A stretch of DNA of 64,000 nt, taken from the NCBI RefSeq assembly GCF_009727055.1, contig NC_052355.1, positions 49,193,521 to 49,257,520 on the forward strand, in the 5' to 3' direction. This document shows, one piece after another, positions 37,202 through 48,830 of the stretch. The stretch's first letter is position 1. Each line of letters begins with the position of its first letter. A model generated the notes under the pieces. That model did not search any database and was not told where the DNA came from. It worked only from the letters and a program-made list of their open reading frames with translations. The translations under genes and the position numbers were made by a program. The stretch comes from Benincasa hispida. Its lineage: Eukaryota; Streptophyta; Magnoliopsida; Cucurbitales; Cucurbitaceae.

Positions 37202-39743
37202 ATCACAGTTTATCGTAGATAGACAGTTAAATTTTGCTATATTTGTATTATGATTCATTTTCCTATATTTGAAAATAAATCTATTGAAAATTTGAAAATC
37301 AAAATAATATATAAATCTGAATATTTAAAAATTCAAAATTCAAAATTAAATTTGCTATATTTATAAATAATTTGGTTCATTTTCCTCTATTTGAAAATAA
37401 CCCTATTGAAAATCAAAATTATATATAAATCTAAATATTTGAAAATTCCAAATTCAAAATTAAGTTATGTATAGATATAAAAAAATTAATAAATAAAAGA
37501 AATATAAAAAAGTATAAAGAAAAATTAAATATAAAAGAAAGAAAGACAAATCAAATAAAGAATTATAACCCGAGATTTAATCCGAAAACCATGAAGGTGA
37601 AGAATGTATTAGGCATGTTGGCTAACCAACTACAAGTCTACACTTTAATACATTTTAGAAACAATTTTAAATAAAATAGAAACAGAAGGGAGAAACTACT
37701 TTTATTTTGGTCTCATTTTTAAGAACATTTCTCAATTTTAGGAATAAGAAACGAAAATGATGATCAAATAAGCCAATTTTTTAAAAAATAATAAACAAAA
37801 ACAGGAAATGAGAAGCGGTAACATTATCAAATGGATCCTAATTATGCAAAATAGGTATCAATATTTCTACATGCTCATCATTTTTCAAGACTAGATTATA
37901 AAAATTGGTTGCACTTTTACATTTGTTTTTTTTAATTAAAAAAAAACTCTTATACCTTCAAAATTTGCAATATTAACTTTGACTTTTTAAGCTGGTCAAA
38001 ACTACTTTAGAATTTGAGTGAACATCCTTTAAAATATCATATAGAAATTTGGACCTAATGCAAAATAATTGTGACCTAAAACAAAAATTTTAATCACATC
38101 TTGGTTATCGTCCTTACAACGTAATTATAAGTCTCAACTTTAATCTGACATTCATATAGATTTATACTCCAATGATAGTTTGAATCATTCATGAAATGTC
38201 AAAAGACTATTTTATTTTTCTTTTTAGTACAACAAGAAGTAGGGGATCTAACCTTTGATCTTTAGGAAGGAAAATTATGTCAATTTCGTTAAATTTTTGT
38301 TTTATTAATGTATTCTTAATTTATGAAAATATATACTATTCATACATGTTATTCATCAATTTTTTTTTCATTATAACAAATGTGACCATATATGGAGATT
38401 TGAAATTTTTAACCTTACAGAAGTAGGTACATGTCAATTATTAAAGCTGACTGGTTGATGAACAAGTTGATGCTATCTATGTATGATCACATGTTTAAAT
38501 AAACTTGATTGACCTTTTTTCACTTAATATTGTTTTTTCCCACATAAATGCTTAATAGGTTTCTAACATTTAAAGTGTTCATTAAGTACTTTAACTTTTA
38601 ATTTTGTGCCTAATAAGTTGTTAAGTTTTAAATTATGTCTAATAGATCTTTAAACTTTTATTTTTTTAAACAAGTCATTTGATTGTTGATCTATCAAATA
38701 TAAAATTAAATTTTATGTATAATATAACCCTAAAATTTTAAATTTGTATGTTAGTAGATACTTGAATTTAAAAAAGTATGTTGAGTAGGTCAATGATATA
38801 TTAGATAGAAGTTGGAAATTTTAGAAATTTATTGGACCAACATTGAAAGCTTAAAAGACCCATGGACACTTTTTTCTAGAAGTTTGTGAATTTAATGGAT
38901 ATATAAATGAAAATTCAAGAATCTATTAGACACTTTTTAAAGTTACTAGTTAAAAGGAATGAGTTATGCACGTGGTTAAATTTAGTTAGAATTTAAATTT
39001 TTATGATAAAATTTAAATATTGAATGAATATATATCAGTTAGCTTGGAATAACAAGCATTTGATATAAATTTAGTAATGGAAAAAATAGTCATAAAACTA
39101 CATGCATTTTGTTTTAGGTTAATTTACCATGAAAATAAAATAAATTGGACATGGTTGAAAATCTTTGGAATATAAATTTTTATAATAAAATATAAATGGT
39201 GAATGAGTATACTTTTCATTAAGTGAAAATTATAAATATACTCAACCTTAAATTTTATAGAAATGAAAGAAAAAAATATCGAAAGAATTAAAATACATAT
39301 GATTTAATTGAAATAAAAGTTATCTCTACTAAATTCAAAGAGCATAGAATTGGAGTATTTTTCTCTATCCATTTTATCCTCACTTTTAAAGAAAATACTT
39401 ATTTCACCCTCATGCTTTCTATTTAGAAATACATTTTCTATCATCAACATCCACCTTCACAATGCGATCTCAAATCAATCACCGGTTAAAGAAAGCAAGG
39501 AAGATGAAGAGAAGTGAGTCGAGAATCCAAAATGGGTTTTAGCAGAGATTTTTCATATTGCAATGGGATTTCCATACTCATTTTCAACCGAGTTTAAAAA
39601 ACAAATGAGTGGTCCAAACTTGGATTTATTGGTCCACAACACATCGAAGCGTTGCACTAGGATTTCCATATTCCTCTTCAAATGGGTTTAAGAAACAAAT
39701 ACCTTCATTTTGTCTCCTCCTTCGCAAATTTATCGCCATTAGT
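37202..39743. other. AT-rich intergenic DNA
   Basis: No gene was recognised. It contains internal duplications of short AT-rich blocks (for example about 37240-37330 and 37340-37450) and one copy of a dispersed repeat described separately. Confidence 0.6.
38530..38980. repeat. dispersed AT-rich repeat, copy 1
   Basis: It is built around phrases like cttaataggtttctaacatt, tttgtgcctaataagttgtt and gttgatctatcaaatataaa. The same phrases in the same order occur at about 56330-56620. There is no coding capacity and the ends were not resolved. Confidence 0.6.
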
Positions 39744-40054
39744 TGACAGTTTGAGAGAAAGACTTTTCTTCTTGTTGTATTTCTCAATGTATTGTATACA
39801 AAGAATGGACCTATATATACAGGGTCTGCCCTAATTTTGAGAGGCTAAAGGAATATGCAATAATATATTTAAAATACAGACGGTCTTTTGTGATAGGTTA
39901 AATGAAAACAAACTAACAGACCAATACCCGAAAAATCTTCTGGAATTATTCTTCAGACGTGTCTTCTTTGCTAGCATGGCTTGAGTGACTTGGCTTGACT
40001 TGGTTTTGACTATTGACAGGGCACATATAGTCATCATTTTTTGTCTTCCTAATA
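39744..40054 (-). repeat. Copia-3 probable 3' LTR
   Basis: On the minus strand a purine tract GTTTGAGAGGGGA precedes TATTAGGAAG (a TG-to-TA change at the LTR start is likely). The segment ends ...AAACTGTCA. It includes a TATATATAGG stretch, which could be the LTR TATA box. The partner LTR is missing. Confidence 0.55.
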
Positions 40055-40059
40055 TCCCC

Positions 40060-41852
40060 TCTCAAACTTAGGGGTAGTTCAATAACACCAAGTTTGGACC
40101 GCAGAAGAAAGTATTAAGAATGTGTTAATGGCTTAGTTAGGCAGTCTACTAACTAGTTGGTTGATGAAATATACTAGACTTCTAATAATCCTTTGACAAC
40201 TTGATCACGAACGAAATGTACATTGATCTCAAGGTGCTTAGTATGTGCATGGAAGACCGGATTAGAAGCTAAGGCTCCAACATTGATGTTATCACACTAG
40301 AGGATGGGTTTTTGCGTGGAATTGACCCCCATCTCATCGAGTAATTGTTGGAGCCATGTAATTTCAGAGGAGGCATGAGCTAAGGCCCTGTATTCGGATT
40401 CTATGCTAGATTTGGCCACAATAGTCTATTTTTTTTAAGACCAAGAGACAAGATTGCCACCAACAAACACACAATAGGCTGCTATAGATTTGCGATCATC
40501 TATATTTGAAGCCCAATCAGCATCTGAAAAGTCAGTTACTTGAAGACCAGTGCCGAATTGAAATAATATGCCAAAATATTTCATACCACTCACATAAACT
40601 AGCACTCTTTTGATCGCTTGCCAATGAATATCTGTGGGCTTTTGAAGAAACTGACTAAGCTGATTAACAACATAAGCAATATTTGGCCTTGTGTTTGTTA
40701 GATAGTGGAGAGCCCCAATTGTACTCCGGTAGATGAAGGGATCAGTAAGAGGGACACCATTAGACGCTGAAAAATGTTGGTTCAGCACACATGGTGTAGC
40801 AGTTGATTTTACATTTGACAAATTGAGTTTGTGGAGAAGATCATCAATATATTTTGCTTGATTCAAGAGAATTCTAGTGTCCATGTAGTTGATATGAATA
40901 CAAGAAAGTAGTTAAAGGCTCCTAAGTCTTTAAGAGCAAACTTATTATTGAGATGTCAGATCAACTGGGTAATGAGATTAGTATCGTTTCCTGTAACTAC
41001 AATATCATTCACATAAACCAACAGAAAGATGATAGACTTATTCAATCGATATATGAACAAGGAACTATCACACCTTGAATTTTGAAAGCCCCAGTTGACA
41101 AGAAAGTCGCACAAGGTATTGCTCCAAGCTCTTGGGGCCTGCTTTAGCCCATAGATAGCTTTTTCCAACTTGCAAACATGATGAGGATGGTTGGTATGCT
41201 CATATCCTAGTGGTTGACGCATGTAGACAACTTCTGTTAGTTTGTCATTTAGGAAGGCATTGTTGAAATCAAGTTGTTGGAGCTTCCATCCATTAGTTAC
41301 TACAATGTTGAGAACTACTCTGATTGTAGATGCCTTCACTATAAGACTGAAGGTCTCAAAGAAGTCCATCCCAGGTTGTTGGTGGAATCCTTTTACAACG
41401 AGCCGGGCCTTATATCTTTGTATTGAACAATTAGGATTTCTCTTCAACCGAAACACCCACATACTGACAACAACATCAAAATCAGATGATGGAGGAACTA
41501 GGCGCCAGGTATTGTTGGCCATAAGCACTGAGTATTCACTGTCCATGGCACTTTTCCACGCCAAAGTGGAAAGGGCATCCTTTACTTGTGTCGGTTCAAT
41601 AAAACTCCAATCAATAGAAGTTTGTGCTATCCACACCTTAGGTTTAAATATGCCAGCTTTTGCTCAAGTAACCATGGGGTAAAATGGTGATATAGGTGGA
41701 GTAGGTGGAGTTGGAATCTGACTAATCGATGAGGGTGGTGGTGGGTCTGAACTCGAATAATGGGAAGGACTTTGGGGATCCAGATAAAGATGAGTAGAAA
41801 TCGAGGAAGATGAGGGACTAAGGTTCAAGTTTAGGGATCGAGGTTGGGGATT
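40060..41852 (-). pseudogene. Copia-3 reverse transcriptase and RNase H (truncated)
   Basis: Minus-strand pol remnant. RT spans 40956-41636 with AIYGLKQAPRAW and QLDFNNAFLNDKL; the active site reads YVNDIVVTG, so the first of the two catalytic Asp residues of YVDD is lost. RNase H spans 40435-40884 with a C-terminal piece DADWASNIDDRKSIAAYCVF. No gag, protease or integrase remains: homology ends near 41852, where an inverted LTR fragment begins. The element cannot reverse transcribe. Confidence 0.85.
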
Positions 41853-42084
41853 TATCCAACTACTACAGATCATTTAGATTATCACTTAAACATGATCTAC
41901 CTATATGCCTTTACATATATGTTTACGCTACATGATAACCTTGGATGTTAGTTTATTGGTTTATGGATTTAATGCAACTAAATGTCAAATAAAACATCAC
42001 ATATTTTATTAAATAAATAAGATTTTTGTACAATAAAATTACAAATGATAGGACCCTACGAGATTTAGGATATCAACCTCAATA
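41853..42084 (-). repeat. LTR fragment B (inverted start of the copy A family)
   Basis: The reverse complement matches about the first 230 bases of LTR copy A (583-815), including ctaaatctcgtagggtcc and ggtagatcatgtttaagtga. It abuts the rest of an LTR in the opposite orientation. Confidence 0.8.
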
Positions 42085-43389
42085 GGATCAATGTCCAAGA
42101 TACAGCATAAAGAGTTTATAGTATAGGGATAAAGTTGGGTACCTTATCCTCACGACACTATGGATATGATCTACTTTGTATTTGATATGAATGCAATGAT
42201 CCAACGCGTTCGTGTAGGTGACATGCGAGTGGGGTATCCTATACAATGAGTTTGCATAAAACTGAACTGCGAAATAGTAACCGCTAGATGTAACACCATT
42301 GATTCGTTAGGTTTATATTTCAATAAGATGACCTAGACAACTTAGTCTTAATCCTGAGCGTATTATGAGCTCCTGTTTACGAGAGATTGTCTTTTAATTT
42401 GTATGGGTGAGAGAGGCCAGTTAGTTGGCTCAATAAGCTTACCATTTTGGGGACAAGATCAAGTGGGAGTTGGGAACATAATAATACAAGATGGATTTCA
42501 CTCTTTCCCGACTTTAGGGTAAGTAGATGAATGTTCCCTTAAGTGGTGTCTTCGAGACTTGAACAAAGGGCCCTACCCTCTCACTAGCCTGAGAGGAGTT
42601 TATGCTTAATGGTTGGACCATAAACAAGTTGTTCATTAGAGAAACATTGGTACTTAATAATACAAAGTTAACCCAGAGGTAAAACAATAATTTTACTCGG
42701 TTGGTGTTACGAATACTTGGGAAAGATTAAATTGTTGCTATTGATCTATATTCGTTGACACAGGAGTATATTTGTAGTGAAAAGAGTACAACTGTGGGTC
42801 TTTAGTGGAGTGTACCCACAGTTAAGGAATATTGATTAATTTTGTTAATGAGTTTAGCCAAATAATCTCATATCTTTGGAGCATCTGATTTGTAAGTCCA
42901 CGAGGTTCTCTTCCTAGCCCATAAAAGGAATTGAGATAACTATGTCTTGAATTGAGTTTGAAATGTTCAAATTCACTCAGAGAAATAATATAGTGTATAA
43001 TAATACATTATAATATAAAGTTTATATTTTATTTATATAAATTTAATTTTGGATATGATTCAAAATTAATTTATGGAGAATTAAATATTTAAAGAATTCA
43101 AGTATTAATTTAATATGAATTAGATTCATATTAAAACGATAGATTAAAATTAATGTGTATTTAATGCACATTAAAACTATAGGTTATGAGAGAAATACAA
43201 TTGAATATGATTCAAATGTAGACAAAAAAAATATTTGATATTTAGTGTGGTAATTATTTAACTGGAGAATTAATTAATTATTAAATTAAATTAAATTAAA
43301 TTAATTGAATTGAAACTATAAGTTATGTAAGAGATATTTCATTTAATATGATTTAAATGAAATCATTAATTAATTAAACAAATAACTCT
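42085..43389 (+). repeat. LTR copy C (lacks its first ~220 bases)
   Basis: Diverged copy of the same LTR family in plus orientation, aligning to copy A from about position 800 onward (for example ccattttggggaca, and gaggttctcttcctagccc against gaggtcccctctgtagctc). With fragment B it makes up one LTR whose start is flipped. Confidence 0.75.
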
Positions 43390-44266
43390 TGTTCGGGTTG
43401 ATGCCCTAAATCCCGCAAGGTTCTATAGTTTGTAATTGTATTGTACAAACATTTTATTTATCTAATAAAATATGTAATGTTTTGTTTGTCATTTAGTTAC
43501 ATTAATCCACAAACCAATAAACAAACATACAAGGTTATCTTGTAGCTTAAACATGTATGTAGAGACATACAGGTGGATCATGTTTAAATGATAACCTAAA
43601 TGGTTTGTAGTAGATGGATAAGGTTGGATACCTTATTCTGGTGACACTACGAGTATGACCCACTTTGTAGATATTATAATTGTTATAAAGTGCTACAAAT
43701 GATCTAATCCTGATAATTCATATGGAGATATGTGATCAGAGGTATTCTATACAAAGGAGTTTGTATACGACTGGACCACGAAATGTTTAGTTTCATTATA
43801 TAACATCGTTCATAACTGAGATTTACATTTCATGGATGACCATAGATAACATAACTTGAATCCTGAGTGAGTTGTAAACTTCTGCCTATGAAGGCGGTCT
43901 TTTGATTTGTTTGAGTGAGAGTGGCCAGACCGCCAACTCAATAAGCCTACCATTTTGGGAATTCGTCTAATCGAGGAGCTGGGAACACAACTGCATAATA
44001 AGGAATTCACTCATTCCCCAATGTTAGGATAAGTAGATAAATTGCTCCTTTAGGGGCTGATTCCGGGACTTGAACAATGTGGCGCCACACCTTCTCTTGG
44101 TCTGAGAGGGGTTTGATCATAGTTGGATTATGATTTATTGTTCATTAGAGGGATTAGTAGTACTTAAGGAGTTAGATGTAACTACAACGACAAAATGATA
44201 ATTGGTTGGAGTTTCAAGCTACAGGTCCATGAGATCTGTAATGTGAAGAGTGGTTATATCCAATGG
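43390..44266 (+). repeat. LTR copy D (rearranged end)
   Basis: It begins TGTTCGGGTTGATGCCC and follows copy A to about 44205. The end is scrambled: the ggagtttcaagctacaggtc block, which lies later in copy A, here precedes ggttatatccaatgga. It stops in a palindrome-like join at about 44246-44272. Confidence 0.75.
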
Positions 44267-44717
44267 ATATAACCAGTTAACTGTCGACAAAATAACTTCA
44301 TACTCTTTCAATCTTCATACTTGTAATAAAAACAATAACTTCATATTCTCTCAATCTCACACTCTCTCAAAACCTCGCTCTCTCTCAAAACCTCACTCTT
44401 TCTCAAAGTCTCGCTCTCTCAATCTTGCTCTCTCTCAAAACCTCGTTATCTCAATTTCGCTCTCTCAATGTTTGAACTTTGAACCTTGAACCATATAATG
44501 TTCTACATACCATTGATACAATGAAAAGAGCAATAGCTCAATTATACATGTTTTGATAAAATTATGATATAGAACTTTGAATTTTGAACTTACATAAAAA
44601 ATACATGTTCAATTATACAATGAAAAGAGCAATAGCTCCATTATACATAAAAAATAAATGTTTTTACATACATAAAAAATACATTTTATATACACATAAA
44701 AAATATGAAGTGTTTGT

Positions 44718-45190
44718 TCATAGTTGACACGCTAACTGCATCATATATTCACTCATATTCTCCTGAGTGATTACGGACGGATCAACACTAGTCACCAGGA
44801 GTTCTAGTAATTTGATTGCGAAAATGCCACAATCAAGCGACCCGTGTTGTATGTCGACATTCATAGGTCGCGAGATTTTCCAATGAGCTGTGGATAGGTC
44901 CAGCTTTGAATGATCCACATCACAGTAGTGAAGTAAGGATGGTACTGTGACAGTCGATGGCTCTAACTAATTCATCAGCTTTGTCATTGGTATGTATGAC
45001 GAAAGTGAATCAAACACGAATATGTGGCCTCTGTTAATGTCCATTGCAAGGACAATCCAGTGGTCACTGATATTCATCGTCGTATAAACGAAATCCACAT
45101 TTGCCCATTTGACATCAAATTTACCAGTGATGTAGTCCTTATACGTGTCTTAATCTTCCCATGCTAGGGCAGCCTCCAGAGTGTCTTATT
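44718..45190 (-). pseudogene. Ulp1-like cysteine protease domain, MULE-3 cargo
   Basis: Minus-strand reading shows the Ulp1 catalytic layout: His in NISDHWIVLAMD, Asp in GHIFVFDS, then Gln and Cys in DIQHGSLDCGIFAIKLLELL. The catalytic residues are therefore all present, but two stop codons interrupt the frame (after LAWED near 45152, and after MTKLMN near 44970). Ulp1 proteases remove SUMO from proteins. The function of the MULE-borne versions is unknown. Confidence 0.8.
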
Positions 45191-45871
45191 CTTTATTCGT
45201 TTCAATACCCCGCCACGAGCATTAAGGTGACTTTGTCAAAGAAAATGAGAAGTTAAGTAACGAAATATAATGAGAAGTTAAGAAACGAAATATCAAAATT
45301 TACCGTTACACCAATTGGCAAGATGGTGAACTTGTGCATGCACATGTCGAGCCGGGTATAAAATTTTTATTTCATAAAATAAATAAAGTATTTATGGTCT
45401 GCACGAAAATTACTATGTTAGTAAAAGTATAAGATAGACAACATGTAAATAAGTCAATGCTAGGAAACTCACATCGCACTCGACCCACGAACTCGGAGTA
45501 ATCAATTCCTTGAAGAATTGCTTGGCGAGTGGTTTAAAAGAGTTCTCTTGAACCTCATTGTCCGTATTTTCGTCCGAGATTCAGCCCATCATTTATGTAA
45601 GAATATTGTGTGGAACATCACGTGCTACGTTATATATGATGATTGCTCTGGATAGTGATGTAACTACACCTAGGAGATGATGCTTAACCACACTTTTCTT
45701 CTTTACTTGAGCTGGAGGTGTATATTTATAACAGGTTTCCTCTTACGACTAATTCTTCAAGATTCCTACATAAACAGATGACAAAATATTACTCATCAAA
45801 AAATATAAAAATATAAATAAAGATTACTAATAAAAAAATTACTCACTAGTGTAACTCCTTCTATGGTTGTA

Positions 45872-46299
45872 ACAATCCCAGAAGTGTCGGCCTCTAAGAT
45901 GCCAGACATGTCAGCCTCTGTATGTGGCATGGTGAGTAAGGCAGACATGTCGGGCTCTGTTTATGGGACGTTGGCCTCTATAGGTTTCAACATCAGTTGG
46001 TGTTGTGGTGGTATCGGGCTGTAGAGGGGGGATCGGAGTAAGTAAAGTGGTGGTATCGGGCTGTAGAGGGGGGATGAGAGTGTCAGAGGCAGTCACATTA
46101 TTGGTATCGGGATCCCGAGATGGGATNACAATCCCAGAAGTGTCGGCCTCTAAGATGCCAGACATGTCAGCCTCTGTATGTGGCATGGTGAGTAAGGCAG
46201 ACATGTCGGGCTCTGTTTATGGTGGTATCGGGCTGTAGAGGGGGGATGAGAGTGTCAGAGGCAGTCACATTATTGGTATCGGGATCCCGAGATGGGATG
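45872..46299. repeat. duplicated blocks around an N (probable assembly join)
   Basis: Block X (45872-45966) recurs at 46128-46222, and block Y (about 46048-46126) recurs at about 46222-46299. A single undetermined base lies at 46127, at the start of the second X. The intervening unique piece (about 45967-46010) is present once. Confidence 0.85.
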
Positions 46300-46411
46300 G
46301 GTGACCTTGTCGTCTTCTTATTCAAAGTGGAATCCTTCAATTAGTAATGTAAAATGATGAGTTCACAAACACGTAAAAACTAAACACATAAAGACATAAA
46401 ATGATAGTAAA

Positions 46412-47032
46412 TCAAACCTTGCACATAGACTGCAATAGTGACAGGATGGCTGGCAATTGCCCTTTCATGTCCGTCATGTTTTCCTCTATACTGAATACAT
46501 GACTATCTAAACCCGATATACGACCATCTAACTTCGATAGTGAGCTGTCAATGGTCCGTAGGTACGAATAACTAGAATCGTCAGGATTGGCTCCTTCCCT
46601 GTAGCGGGCAACACACTCGGGACACTCCTCATCCACAGGTCGCTCTTTACGAGAGTCCGCAAGATAGACATCAAGTTGGTTCAACTCGTCCTCATTGCGT
46701 ACGTCCCCCATCACATCATGGAACATATCATCACTAGGTGTGTATGTCTCTCCTTCCACCTTTCCATATTTAGCATCCTCGTGCTCATAATGCTCAGGTT
46801 TATCCCCTCCCTTCACCCTGACAACTTCATCATTGTCATCTCCACGATGATCATCACCGTCACTTTCACTTTCAGGACTACCCCCATCACTAGTCGACCT
46901 ATTGCCACTTTCAGAACTATCATCATCCGCACCTAGATTAAATATAGGTCGTCTGTCCACTGGGGTATCCCGAAACTCCCTCTCTGCATCTGACATAATA
47001 GTACCCTCTTTAACCTTTATCTGCATTAACAA
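46412..47032 (-). CDS. acidic low-complexity segment of the MULE-3 protein
   Basis: A 206-residue open stretch. It has an acidic, Ser-rich first half (DDDSSESGNRSTSDGGSPES), a short CPEC pair near the middle, and a heptad-like C-terminal part (SLSKLDGRISGLDSHVFSIE) that may form a coiled coil. It lies between the DUF1985 and Ulp1 regions, where Ulp1-type MULE genes usually have a variable linker. It may be an exon of one gene with those. No homologue was recognised. Confidence 0.4.
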   Translation of the reverse strand: MLMQIKVKEGTIMSDAEREFRDTPVDRRPIFNLGADDDSSESGNRSTSDGGSPESESDGDDHRGDDNDEVVRVKGGDKPEHYEHEDAKYGKVEGETYTPSDDMFHDVMGDVRNEDELNQLDVYLADSRKERPVDEECPECVARYREGANPDDSSYSYLRTIDSSLSKLDGRISGLDSHVFSIEENMTDMKGQLPAILSLLQSMCKV

Positions 47033-47242
47033 CCCAGCAAACTGGTTAGTGTCAATTTAACAACCAGATAAACATATTATGCATAGAGTAAACGTACATT
47101 GTTAGACTCGAATATCTTTCTTGAGTTTGAAGGACACTGAGTGGGAGCATGACCATCGTAATATGCAAGGCAAAACTACCTTGCTCCTTCGCTCCGCAAT
47201 GTTCCCAACTATCGATGAAGCTAGGATCTCGTATGTCCATAC

Positions 47243-48037
47243 TTAAAATTTAAAATATATTAAGAACAATAGTAATGTTAAATCAAACAACACGACTATT
47301 ATGTTAAGCAAATTTACCTGAAGCGCTTGTGGAAATCCATGTAAAGAGTACTTCACAACGTAATTTTTATTTCCTTTGACCCTCGTCTTGTGTAGACTGT
47401 TCTTATCATTCAATGCAGTTTTTAGGGCATCCAATGTCCTCTCCCAAATAATGGTGCCCCAATCAAGACTGTTGTAGTACTCTAAGTTTTGAACATCCTT
47501 AAAACGTTTGAGGTCCATTGCATTTTTCTATTTGTTTTTCCCTATCATTGCGACCTCAGTATAGTAGACTATTGTGATTTTCACAGCATCCTCATCATTT
47601 TCAAACTCCAATTCCTTGTATTTTTCTTCAAGTTGACGGAGATGTAAGGTGTCCTTCGTCACTTGATTACCAAAATACTTGATAGCAAGTTCATACGAGG
47701 ACTGCTAATTCTGATAAACTCGTGTTGGGGATTGCCACAAACCAATCATCAATAAAAAGTCATTATTCGAAAAAGTGACAACCTTTCCACAAACAGAGAA
47801 TGGCATTGAGTCTGATCTCATCCTCTTCACTTCTCTCAGCAACATGTGATGGATAATTGGGCTGTTAAACACCATGTCAACGTTTACAAATCGCCCAAAA
47901 ACTGTTCTCTTGAACATGTCTAACTACTTTGGCGTAAGCTTCTCCTTCACAATCTTGTTTGCATTAGCAATGTGGGCCAAACTCGTTACTTGACCGGAAA
48001 ATCGATTGGCTTTGGGTATTTTGAAACGTGTTGCCAT
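47243..48037 (-). pseudogene. DUF1985-like domain, MULE-3 cargo
   Basis: Begins at 48037 with MATRFKIPKANRFSGQVTS. It continues through VFNSPIIHHMLLREVKRM and CGKVVTFSNNDFLLMIGLW, which match the DUF1985 pattern of a hydrophobic strand, a G-K-x-V-x-F-S turn and an F-x-L-x-x-G-L end. A stop follows TPK (about 47930) and another follows RVYQN. A further piece, LEYYNSLDWGTIIWERTLDA, lies at 47243-47518. DUF1985 commonly accompanies Ulp1 domains in plant MULEs. Confidence 0.7.
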
Positions 48038-48124
48038 CTTAAATCACTCCTGCATGAAATAAAGATTCAATCAGTAAACTCCTTCAGACAAAAAAAAATT
48101 GTAAAACAACATTCTATTTAAATC

Positions 48125-48250
48125 TCGCTAGATTCGCTCTTGTCGGTATCGCTCTTTCTGGTGTCGCTCTCTCCAGTATCGCTCTCTCCGGTATCTCTCT
48201 CTCTGGTATCGCTCTCTCTAGTAGCTCTCACTTATCTCGCTCACATTCTC
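48125..48250. repeat. TCGCTCTCTCxGGTA repeats
   Basis: About six imperfect units of GGTATCGCTCTCTCC in the right arm of MULE-3. A weaker second cluster lies at 48355-48425. Confidence 0.85.
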
Positions 48251-48830
48251 TCTTTTTACTCGTCTTCAACCACATAACACATCGAAAACCAGAAAAACAA
48301 ACAAAAAACCATAGGCTCACAGTATTTCTAAACCCAACGACTCACCATATCTAGTATCGCTCTACCGATTTCACTCTCACTTATCTCGCTCACAAACTCT
48401 TTCTACTCGTCTTCAACCACAGAACACATCGAAAACAAAAAAAAAAAAACCATATCAATGTATTTCTAAACCCAGAACGACTCACAAAGCTCCATTGCCG
48501 ATCAGTGTAAGACATTTTCAGGCACAGATTGAAAGATTTACCGATCAAATTCGATTTATCGGCGGCAATAGAATCATTTGCAAGCCGAAATGATGGATTA
48601 TAAAGAATTTTTAGTTTATGAGCGATACGAAACCGTTAGCCTTGGAAAATTTGAATTAAGAGTTTGTAGTTTTGGTGGGATTTCAATAAAAAGGTAAGGG
48701 TAATTTACGTAATTTGGTATGACGATGATGTTAGTAGAGGGTTAATTGACATTATTTTTTAAAAATTGGTCATTTGACATTTTAGACTAAAAAATTGGTC
48801 ATCCGTACAAAATTTTCCCTTCCCATCTTC

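Larger units (their letters stand above)
44300..48830 (-). mobile_element. MULE-3: Ulp1/DUF1985-type Mutator-like element
   Basis: It carries DUF1985 and Ulp1-protease-like cargo on the minus strand, a pairing known from plant MULEs including those of cucurbits. Short TCGCTCTCTC repeats lie near both ends (44340-44470 and 48125-48250). The right end, reverse complemented, reads GGGAAAATTTTGTACGGATG, a plausible terminal repeat, but no matching left end or target duplication was found. The left boundary against LTR copy D is uncertain. No transposase was seen. Confidence 0.6.

Noticed and set aside
46005..46238. Open frames with an X residue, both strands
   Set aside because: They span the N at 46127 and duplicated blocks, so the reading is not reliable.
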